Below are positions 1-4,740 of a DNA stretch of 6,496 nt, piece by piece (the stretch's first letter is position 1; each line of letters starts with the position of its first letter). The DNA lies in NCBI GenBank assembly GCA_012963655.1, contig DTVI01000078.1, positions 3,375 through 9,870 on the forward strand, written 5' to 3'. This DNA comes from Sulfurimonas sp. Lineage in GTDB: Bacteria; Campylobacterota; Campylobacteria; Campylobacterales; Sulfurimonadaceae. A program made the translations under genes and the position numbers. The notes beneath the pieces are model-generated. The model ran no database searches, was not told the DNA's origin, and saw only the letters and a list, made by a program, of their open reading frames with translations.

Positions 1-348
1 AAAAATCCACCTCACCGTCCGACTAAGGCACAAGTTGCTGAAGAAGAAGCTACTAAACAACAAGTTAGAGAAAAACAAGACAAGATTAGAGAATGGGCAG
101 CTAAACGTGGTGAGGAAGCTTCTATGGAAGACTTAAAGAAGGTTGAGGATGATGCAACTAAGTTTCTTAAAGACTCTAAGGCTGACTTAAAAGAGAAAAA
201 TTCTTTTGGTAAGAAAGACTGGGATAAACCTAAGGGAGATAAAAAACCTTGGGAAAATAAGTCAAATGATTACAGAGGAAACAAGACCTCTACCACGGCA
301 AAGCGCGCACCAAGAAAAATCATTATGCCGACAAATAAAAAGGGTTAA
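1..348 (+). CDS. C-terminal Lys/Glu-rich tail of an unidentified protein (5' end outside window)
   Basis: The reading frame is open from the first base, so this is the 3' part of a longer gene; 115 codons plus TAA are visible. Residues about 10-70 of the visible part are rich in Glu, Lys and Ala and look helical or coiled. After that comes a Lys/Gly/Trp/Asp-rich low-complexity stretch with a loosely repeated pattern (GKKDWDKPKG, then DKKPWENK), and the end is basic (KRAPRKIIMP). Tails like this are common on RNA-binding proteins such as DEAD-box helicases and rRNA pseudouridine synthases, but no catalytic domain lies inside the window, so the identity is open. An internal ATG at 124 has no good ribosome-binding site and sits in the middle of the helical stretch, so I do not take it as the start. 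The stop overlaps the convergent gene by 4 bp. Confidence 0.75.
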   Translation, partial: KNPPHRPTKAQVAEEEATKQQVREKQDKIREWAAKRGEEASMEDLKKVEDDATKFLKDSKADLKEKNSFGKKDWDKPKGDKKPWENKSNDYRGNKTSTTAKRAPRKIIMPTNKKG

Positions 349-677
349 GCCTCTAGGGTTGAAAAGTTTTTCAACTCTATCCTTGAACATGCTCCCTTAA
401 GAAGCTTTTGGCTTTTTGCATATTCTTCTGTTAGTTCTAAAATATCTTGAATATCATCTTTTTCAATAACATGACTATGTTCTTGCTTTTGCGAATTAAT
501 AGAGATTTTAACCTCATCAGATTTTGAATGTATTTCTAGGTTTCTAGCACCCTCACAAAAATCACTCTTAATCGCCTTTAAAACCTTCTCAGATTTTAAA
601 AGTTCCGCAAGGGTAATTTCCTTATTAAAATCATTATCACATAAAACTGTAAAACTTACTTCCACTTGACCATCCAT
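345..677 (-). CDS. Hypothetical protein, second gene of the VF530 unit
   Basis: I do not recognise this 110-residue protein. It opens with an alternating hydrophobic segment (QVEVSFTVLC), suggestive of a beta strand. A helical stretch (LAELLKSEKVLKAIKSDF), a second strand-like stretch (DEVKISINSQ) and a C-terminal acidic helix (DIQDILELTEEYAKSQKLL) follow. There is no signal peptide or membrane segment. I prefer the ATG at 677-675 over the GTG one codon earlier, because an AAGGA ribosome-binding site (684-688) stands 6 nt before the ATG but only 3 nt before the GTG. The ATG shares one base with the TGA of the VF530 gene (TGATG), so the two are probably translationally coupled. The 3' end overlaps the plus-strand stop by 4 bp. 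A role linked to VF530 is only inferred from this coupling. Confidence 0.8.
   Translation of the reverse strand: MDGQVEVSFTVLCDNDFNKEITLAELLKSEKVLKAIKSDFCEGARNLEIHSKSDEVKISINSQKQEHSHVIEKDDIQDILELTEEYAKSQKLLKGACSRIELKNFSTLEA
354..379. repeat. 12-bp-arm inverted repeat at a convergent gene junction
   Basis: The arms 354-365 and 368-379 are complementary over 12 positions with one G-T mismatch. The core GTTGAAAA / TTTTCAAC is perfect and only 2 nt separate the arms, so the RNA loop would need to open one or two pairs. It lies just past the plus-strand stop and inside the last codons of the minus-strand gene. No U-run follows directly on either strand, so it is not a textbook intrinsic terminator. 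It could still act as a 3'-end or RNA-stability hairpin for the plus-strand gene. Confidence 0.5.
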
Positions 678-958
678 CACTTATCCTTTTGTGTGTCCTT
701 AGGAAAAAACACATCTTTCATTTTGTCTATGTCTTTTTTAGACTCTAACATTTCAATATACAAGTCTTCCACTTTTTTTCTTGCCCATGGTGTTTTTCTT
801 AAAAATTTCAAAGAAGAACTAACAGAAGGATCATTCCAAAAGCAGCGTATTTCTACTCTTTCTCTAAGAACCTTCCATCCATAATGTTTAACAATAGCTT
901 CTAATATAGCTTTTAATGTGATCCCATGAAAGGGATTATTTTTATTTTGATTATCCAT
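677..958 (-). CDS. VF530 family (DUF2132) small DNA-binding protein
   Basis: This 93-residue protein matches the VF530/DUF2132 family, named after a Vibrio fischeri protein of known structure and described as DNA-binding; its cellular role is poorly known. The family signatures are clear. An N-terminal NNPFHGITLKAIL segment (about residues 7-19) is followed by a helix ending HYGW (about 25-28). Next come IRCFWNDPSVSSSLKFL (about 37-53) and the hallmark RKTPWARKKVEDLY (about 54-67). The length is close to the compact family core plus a short Lys/Asp-rich tail. The ATG at 958 is the only reasonable start. An extended -10-like element lies 6 nt upstream and no proper Shine-Dalgarno sequence is present. 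It is the first gene of a two-gene unit and is divergent from the gene at 1016. Confidence 0.92.
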   Translation of the reverse strand: MDNQNKNNPFHGITLKAILEAIVKHYGWKVLRERVEIRCFWNDPSVSSSLKFLRKTPWARKKVEDLYIEMLESKKDIDKMKDVFFPKDTQKDK

Positions 959-964
959 AACCTA

Positions 965-973
965 ATTTTAACA
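965..973 (-). promoter_or_regulatory. Extended -10 promoter for the VF530 unit
   Basis: On the minus strand this reads TGTTAAAAT, that is TG-N-TAAAAT, five of six matches to TATAAT plus the extended TG. The hexamer ends 6 nt before the VF530 ATG, which would place the transcription start at or next to the A of that ATG. An alternative -10, TATTAT on the minus strand at 983-988, would give a leader of about 18 nt containing a weak TAGG, so this case is less certain than the two plus-strand ones. Confidence 0.45.
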
Positions 974-1000
974 TAGAGATACATAATATTTAAAATTTAT

Positions 1001-1009
1001 TGCTATAAT
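1001..1009 (+). promoter_or_regulatory. Extended -10 promoter (TGCTATAAT), leaderless type
   Basis: A perfect TATAAT (1004-1009) is preceded by TG-N. Only 6 nt separate it from the ATG at 1016, so the expected start of transcription is at about the A of the start codon. No Shine-Dalgarno sequence exists upstream of that ATG. There is no recognisable -35 hexamer, as is usual for sigma-70 promoters in Campylobacterota. It faces away from the VF530 promoter within a 57-bp spacer. Confidence 0.7.
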
Positions 1010-1015
1010 GTTCTT

Positions 1016-1453
1016 ATGAACTACCAAAGTGAACTCCAAGCCAAACTGGATGCGGTGAGAACCTTAGACATGAATCATGGTAAAAAAATCGATACTAATA
1101 TCTTAGAAGAGCAACTCGTCAGTGAACTTGAAAATGAGTTTGAATTTTCTCAATATGACTTAGATGAGAGTGATTTAATTCGTTCTATCAAGGTCTTAGA
1201 TATATTGCAGACTTATCAAGAAGTCTTTTCACAAACTAATGCCCTAAGGGTGTTTTATACCCTTTCTAAGATAGATCCTATTCAAACAAAAAGTCTTTTT
1301 TCCTTATCTAAGTTAAGTAGCAAAGACTTTAAATATCTTATTAATACTATGGCTAAACATAAACTTTTACAAATTACCCCAGATAAAGAACTTGAACTAA
1401 CTATGACGGGGCAGAGTCTATCTGAGCGTATAGGGTTTGATGTATTCATTTAA
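1016..1453 (+). CDS. Hypothetical protein with probable C-terminal winged helix
   Basis: I do not recognise this 145-residue protein by name. Residues 1-70 are acidic and helical (for example LEEQLVSELENEFEF at about 30-44). Residues about 75-140 look like a winged-helix domain. A first helix (ALRVFYTLSKI) and a second (IQTKSLFSLSKL) lead to a candidate recognition helix, SSKDFKYLINTMAKHKLL. A short wing follows with alternating residues (LQITPDKELELTMTG) and then a closing helix. This layout resembles MarR/ArsR-type regulators but gives no ligand or target. There is no Shine-Dalgarno sequence, and a strong extended -10 sits 6 nt upstream, so the mRNA is probably leaderless. The last five codons and stop are repeated exactly 109 bp downstream. 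It is divergent from the VF530 unit. Confidence 0.82.
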   Translation: MNYQSELQAKLDAVRTLDMNHGKKIDTNILEEQLVSELENEFEFSQYDLDESDLIRSIKVLDILQTYQEVFSQTNALRVFYTLSKIDPIQTKSLFSLSKLSSKDFKYLINTMAKHKLLQITPDKELELTMTGQSLSERIGFDVFI

Positions 1454-1456
1454 GCA
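1436..1456 (+). repeat. 21-bp direct repeat, copy 1 (inside the 3' end of the gene)
   Basis: Positions 1436-1456 are identical to 1545-1565. This copy encodes the last five residues (FDVFI), the TAA stop and three further bases of the 145-residue gene. Confidence 0.95.
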
Positions 1457-1502
1457 TAAAGATATGAAGACTAAATAACAAGTTTATATGTTAACTGTCT
1501 AG

Positions 1503-1562
1503 CTTGTATCTGAGAAACTTTTCTTTGCAAGCGCCTCGGCTAGTTTTGATGTATTCATTTAA
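1503..1562 (+). pseudogene. Degenerate duplicate of the upstream gene's 3' end
   Basis: Read in the frame of the second 21-bp repeat, 1503-1562 gives an open stretch ending VSEK...SFDVFI-stop, against LSER...GFDVFI-stop at the true gene end. An 8-bp match (TATCTGAG at 1419-1426 and 1507-1514) lies upstream of both repeats in the same frame. Its distance to the repeat is 9 nt in one and 30 nt in the other, a difference of 21 nt that keeps the frame. A TAG at 1500-1502 closes the frame upstream, and no start codon or ribosome-binding site is seen. The best reading is a remnant of a tandem duplication of the gene's tail. A coincidental 8-bp match cannot be excluded. Confidence 0.4.
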
Positions 1563-1565
1563 GCA
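1545..1565 (+). repeat. 21-bp direct repeat, copy 2 (intergenic)
   Basis: This is an exact copy of 1436-1456 with an offset of 109 bp. It ends with the same FDVFI codons and TAA, although no intact gene precedes it. Weak similarity may continue for about 10 more bases past both copies (AAGATATGAA against CAGATAGAAA). Confidence 0.95.
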
Positions 1566-1663
1566 CAGATAGAAAAATACATAAAGTCAGCAATAGTTTA
1601 AAAAGCATCTCTCCTGCTAAGCTTTCTTTTCTTATTACTTATAGTAGCATCCTGCACTAATAA

Positions 1664-1677
1664 TTGACAGTAATCAA
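1664..1677. promoter_or_regulatory. FNR/CRP-family operator (TTGAC-AGTA-ATCAA)
   Basis: The 14-bp site matches the FNR/NnrR-type consensus TTGAT-N4-ATCAA in nine of ten arm positions. Its centre lies about 40 bp upstream of the transcription start predicted from the extended -10 at 1695-1703, the usual place for class II activation. In other bacteria nnrS genes are known targets of CRP/FNR-family regulators of nitric oxide response, which supports the call. No regulator gene is in the window. Confidence 0.6.
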
Positions 1678-1694
1678 CTAAATTTCATCTCTAA

Positions 1695-1703
1695 TGTTAT
1701 ATC
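1695..1703 (+). promoter_or_regulatory. Extended -10 of the nnrS promoter
   Basis: TGTTATATC reads as TG-N-TATATC, four of six matches to TATAAT. It would start transcription near 1710, leaving a short leader that includes the AAGGA ribosome-binding site at 1713-1717, 8 nt before the ATG. No -35 fits at normal spacing, consistent with activator dependence on the FNR-like box. Confidence 0.45.
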
Positions 1704-1725
1704 ATTCACATTAAGGATATATAAA

Positions 1726-2928
1726 ATGAATAATTTATCTACAAAGCCTAAAACACAAAACGAAAATTACTTTTTATCTCAACCCCATCAGCCTTTTTTC
1801 TTAGCGGGTGTTTTTTGGGCAGTCGTTGTTATGGCTATCTTTATGGCAAGCTATAAGATGATGCTAAAGGGTGATGCCCATACTGTCTTATCTCCTACTA
1901 TGTTTCATGCTTATTCTTTAGTTTTTATCGTCTTTACCCAATTTTTCATAGGCTTTTTATACACTACCTTTTCAAAATTTTGTCAAAGTGAACCTGTTAA
2001 AAAACCTTATTATATTCGTACCTTTTTTCTTTTTCAAGTAGGTTCATTACTTACATGTATCGGTCTTTTTACATCTCAAGCATTAATGTTATCAGGTATG
2101 GGGATTTTATTTTTAGGGCAGGCTGTCTTTTTATATATGTTACAACGCATCTTTACCTCAGCTCAGGCTAAAATTAAAGATGATCCATTTTGGATATTAA
2201 CCTCCATTTATATAGGCACAGTTGCTCATGCTGTTTGGATCATGGAAATTGTATTAGGCTTAGATATTTTAGCCCTGCCTTTTGCCTTTAATCTATACCT
2301 CATCTTCATGACCTTTTCTATTGCTCAAAAAATAGTACCTTTCTTTTCTCATTCACTCGTAAAAAAGCGTTCAAGCTTTGTTATTAGCGTTTTTATTGCC
2401 CTTATCATAAAGAGTATTGCGGATGTATTTAACGAAGATATAATTGAAGCAGTGATTTCTTTACTTCTAGGGCTGTATATCTTTTTTGAAGTCATTCGAT
2501 GGAAGCTTTCTTTTTCTCAAGCACCTAACATCTTAAAACTATTACACATTGCTCTATTTTGGATGCCAGCAGCCTTAATCCTTGGTTCATTCTTTCAACT
2601 CAGTGAAATCATCTTAGAAACAGGCTTTGCCTTTGCCGAGGTGCACATGTTAGCCCTTGGCTTTTTAACCACTATCATAATAGGCTTTGGAACACGGGTA
2701 ACCCTTGGGCATTCAGGCCAACCCCCTAACGCAGATAGCACGACCTTAAAGCTTTTTTATCTTACTCAGATAGTGGTAGTATTTAGAATTATATATTCTC
2801 TAATCTTTGGTTTTGATCTACCTATGTTATGGTTTTTTGACCTGTCTTTAAGTCTATGGCTAGTTTTATTTGTGTTTTGGGGATGGAAGTTTGCTCCTGT
2901 ATTAATTTCTGGAAAAAAGCAAGCATAA
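1726..2928 (+). CDS. nnrS: NnrS family haem/copper-type membrane protein
   Basis: This is a 400-residue polytopic inner-membrane protein with about 12 hydrophobic segments, close to the usual NnrS length. Family marks are the N-terminal HQPFFLAGVFWA (about 21-32), the first-loop His (FHAYSLVF, His61) and IVPFFSHSLV (about 203-212). The C-terminal signature is VHMLALGFLTTIIIGFGTRV followed by TLGHSGQ, with His307 and His329 as likely haem or metal ligands. NnrS in Rhodobacter was described as a haem- and copper-containing membrane protein, and NnrS in Vibrio was linked to relief of nitric oxide stress; the exact reaction is not settled. The sequence is of the divergent campylobacterotal sort, with FHAYSLVF in place of the more common WHAHEMLFG. 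The start is well supported by AAGGA at 1713-1717. Regulation probably runs through the FNR-like box at 1664-1677. It appears monocistronic, since the next gene has its own promoter. Confidence 0.9.
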   Translation: MNNLSTKPKTQNENYFLSQPHQPFFLAGVFWAVVVMAIFMASYKMMLKGDAHTVLSPTMFHAYSLVFIVFTQFFIGFLYTTFSKFCQSEPVKKPYYIRTFFLFQVGSLLTCIGLFTSQALMLSGMGILFLGQAVFLYMLQRIFTSAQAKIKDDPFWILTSIYIGTVAHAVWIMEIVLGLDILALPFAFNLYLIFMTFSIAQKIVPFFSHSLVKKRSSFVISVFIALIIKSIADVFNEDIIEAVISLLLGLYIFFEVIRWKLSFSQAPNILKLLHIALFWMPAALILGSFFQLSEIILETGFAFAEVHMLALGFLTTIIIGFGTRVTLGHSGQPPNADSTTLKLFYLTQIVVVFRIIYSLIFGFDLPMLWFFDLSLSLWLVLFVFWGWKFAPVLISGKKQA

Positions 2929-2956
2929 ATTTTAAGTATTACTAGCTCTCATATCA

Positions 2957-2965
2957 TGTTATAAT
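2957..2965 (+). promoter_or_regulatory. Extended -10 promoter (TGTTATAAT), leaderless type
   Basis: A perfect TG-N-TATAAT ends 5 nt before the ATG at 2971, which predicts transcription starting at or one base from the start codon. No Shine-Dalgarno sequence lies in the 42-bp gap after nnrS. A 6-bp inverted repeat (TATCAT at 2952-2957, ATGATA at 2971-2976) flanks the -10 with centres 19 bp apart, and TCATATGA at 2967-2974 is itself palindromic. In such AT-rich DNA these may be chance. Confidence 0.7.
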
Positions 2966-2970
2966 TTCAT

Positions 2971-3813
2971 ATGATAAATGAACACTTAATACTTGGAAAA
3001 GTAAATACCCTTCGCATTGATAGATTAACAGACCCTGGCATTTTTTTAATGGCAGAAGATGAAAATGATGTCTTACTTCCTAACCAGTACTGCACAGACA
3101 GTATGCAGGTTGAAGATGAGATAGACGTTTTTGTTTATAATGATTCTGAAGATCGTATCGTTGCTACTACGGAAACACCACTTGCTACCCTTAATGAATA
3201 CGGCTTTTTTAGAGTCGTTGACGTAACAAACTTTGGAGCCTTTGTAAATTGGGGACTTCAAAAAGACCTTTTTGTACCAAAAACACATCAAAAGTCTGAC
3301 TTTATCCCCGGTGAACAACGTATTTTATATGTCAACTATGATGAACAAACACACAGACTCATTGGTTCAGAGCGTTTAACACAGCACCTTCGTTTTCACA
3401 AAAAAGTACTCAAACCAAACAATGAAGTTTCAATTTTAGTGATGGCTAAAACACCTATGGGCTTTAAATGTATCGTTAATAATATATATGAAGGTATGAT
3501 TTTTCATAATGAAATTTTTGAAGATGTACAAACCGGTGATGTTAAAAAAGCTTATTTAAAAGTTGCTCGTCCTGATGGGAAACTAGATCTTTCACTTCAA
3601 CGCATTGGCGATAAAAGCTCTGATGTTGGACAAGAAAAGATTATTAAAATGCTAAAAGCAAATAGCGGTAAACTTCCTTATAACTATAAAAGTGACGCGG
3701 AAGATATTAAAAATATCTTTGGACTGAGTAAGAAAGCTTATAAACGTACGCTAACAGCGCTTATAGAAGCAGAAAAGATAGAAGTTAAAGATACAGGTAT
3801 ATACCTAAAGTAA
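2971..3813 (+). CDS. cvfB: CvfB-like S1 RNA-binding protein
   Basis: This 280-residue protein has the layout of the CvfB/YitL family: three S1-type OB folds and a C-terminal winged helix, at the usual family length. Residues about 6-66 form S1 domain 1 (LGKVNTLRIDRLTDPGIFLM). About 70-140 form S1 domain 2, the most typical one (FRVVDVTNFGAFVNWGLQKD, then LFVP). About 146-212 form S1 domain 3 (ILVMAKTPMGFKCIVNNIYEGMIF read in pieces, ending GKLDLSLQRIG). Residues 216-280 form the winged helix (IIKMLKANSGKLPYNYKSDAE and KNIFGLSKKAYKRTLTALIE in pieces). The family is known from Staphylococcus, where it affects virulence gene expression and binds RNA; its job in this lineage is unproven. The start is fixed by domain 1, and no other in-frame start is near. 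An extended -10 ends 5 nt upstream, so the mRNA is probably leaderless. The DUF234 gene follows after 3 bp. Confidence 0.9.
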   Translation: MINEHLILGKVNTLRIDRLTDPGIFLMAEDENDVLLPNQYCTDSMQVEDEIDVFVYNDSEDRIVATTETPLATLNEYGFFRVVDVTNFGAFVNWGLQKDLFVPKTHQKSDFIPGEQRILYVNYDEQTHRLIGSERLTQHLRFHKKVLKPNNEVSILVMAKTPMGFKCIVNNIYEGMIFHNEIFEDVQTGDVKKAYLKVARPDGKLDLSLQRIGDKSSDVGQEKIIKMLKANSGKLPYNYKSDAEDIKNIFGLSKKAYKRTLTALIEAEKIEVKDTGIYLK

Positions 3814-3816
3814 AAC

Positions 3817-4740
3817 ATGATTAAGCAACAATTTCGCTCCTTTTACTTCCGCCATATGATTCATGATATAGAAAAGCTCATTAATTACTTTTCTGTTTTT
3901 GGCGGTCTTGGCTGGAATATAGACATTGATGCTCCCCTTGAAGAACTTATCCAAAGCCAAATCTTAGATAATTTTGACCTCCTTAATAATCAAATCACTG
4001 AACTTACAAGCAATGAGCCTCAATATCTCAAACTATTAACGAACCTTGCACGTGGTGATAGACGTATCTTTTCTGCCTTTAATAAGAGTGGACTTAGTAA
4101 TATGTCTGGTGGGCTTAGTCTTAAGCACTTACAAGAAGTAGGTGTCTTAGAGGCTGAGTATTCAAGGGAAGAGCCTCCGCTTAAAGATGGGAACAAACTT
4201 AAGAGAGAGATCTCTCGACATAGAATTTCGAATAAAATGCGTTTCACCTCTCCCTTCTTACGTTTTTGGTTTTACTTTATTTCACCTATGAAAAAAGAGA
4301 TTGAACTAGGAAATTATGAAAAAGTAATAGAAAATTTCAGACAACACCACCAAGCCTTCGTCGGCTATACCTTTGAAGAATTAAGTAATGAGTTATTAAA
4401 GTTCAAGCTCTCATCTTATACATTTATTGAAAGTGGTTCATACTGGGACAGACATGTAGAGATAGACTTAATGGCCACTACCCTAGATGAAAAACTCATC
4501 ATTGGTGAGTGTAAATGGAAAAATCATAAACTCAATAAAAAAGAGTTAAATAAGCTTAATGAAAAATGTGAAAAAGTTGATTTCAACCCTGATATCATCA
4601 TGCTATTTACAAAAAGAGGTTTCTCAAAAGAGCTTCTTAGTATCCAAGATAAAAAACTAAGACTTTATACTTGTGAAGACTTTGAGGACTTATTAAAAAA
4701 CATATCTACAGATGACTTAATTACTGGTTTTCAGCACTAA
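3817..4740 (+). CDS. Stand-alone DUF234 protein with PD-(D/E)XK nuclease-like core
   Basis: This 307-residue protein resembles the C-terminal part of archaeal-type ATPases that carry DUF234, but has no Walker A or B motif. Residues about 65-140 look like a winged helix (RRIFSAFNKSGLSNMSGGLS, KHLQEVGVLE), ending in a SNKMRFTSPFLRFWFYFISP linker typical of the family. Residues about 165-300 form a PD-(D/E)XK-like domain. FEELSNELL gives Glu187/188, EIDLMA gives the acidic Asp217, and IIGECKWK gives Glu231-x-Lys233 with the family Trp234. These metal-binding and catalytic positions appear intact. The activity is unknown; a DNA- or RNA-directed nuclease is an inference. The ATG follows the CvfB stop by 3 bp and has no clear ribosome-binding site, so it is probably translated by coupling. 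The stop overlaps the convergent endonuclease I-like gene by 4 bp. Confidence 0.85.
   Translation: MIKQQFRSFYFRHMIHDIEKLINYFSVFGGLGWNIDIDAPLEELIQSQILDNFDLLNNQITELTSNEPQYLKLLTNLARGDRRIFSAFNKSGLSNMSGGLSLKHLQEVGVLEAEYSREEPPLKDGNKLKREISRHRISNKMRFTSPFLRFWFYFISPMKKEIELGNYEKVIENFRQHHQAFVGYTFEELSNELLKFKLSSYTFIESGSYWDRHVEIDLMATTLDEKLIIGECKWKNHKLNKKELNKLNEKCEKVDFNPDIIMLFTKRGFSKELLSIQDKKLRLYTCEDFEDLLKNISTDDLITGFQH

Noticed and set aside
1..348. Assigning the first gene as a DEAD-box helicase or rRNA pseudouridine synthase
   Set aside because: Only a low-complexity basic tail is visible, and such tails are not specific to one family.
666..884. Plus-strand open frame opposite the VF530 gene
   Set aside because: It is the antisense shadow of a recognised gene and has no ribosome-binding site. 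The same judgement applies to open frames at 206-400, 3073-3318, 4020-4247 and 4938-5177.
1499..1543. CTAGC...GCTAG inverted repeat with internal GCTTG/CAAGC, considered as an integron attC site or small RNA
   Set aside because: The arms are only 5 bp and the pairings exclude one another. No GTTRRRY core site, integrase or cassette is present, and no terminator follows.
1605..1626. AAAGC...GCTTT with a T-rich flank as an intrinsic terminator after the 145-residue gene
   Set aside because: The stem is 5 bp with a long loop and no GC-rich core. It is also about 150 bp past the stop codon.
1664..1669. TTGACA read as a perfect sigma-70 -35 hexamer for nnrS
   Set aside because: The spacing to the possible -10 elements is 22 nt (TAATGT) or 28 nt (TATATC), outside the normal 16-19. 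The same bases form one arm of the FNR-like palindrome.
3817..4740. Reading the DUF234 gene as a truncated AAA ATPase-DUF234 fusion
   Set aside because: The upstream DNA encodes an intact CvfB-like gene with no ATPase remnant, and the start codon directly follows its stop. A stand-alone form is the better explanation.
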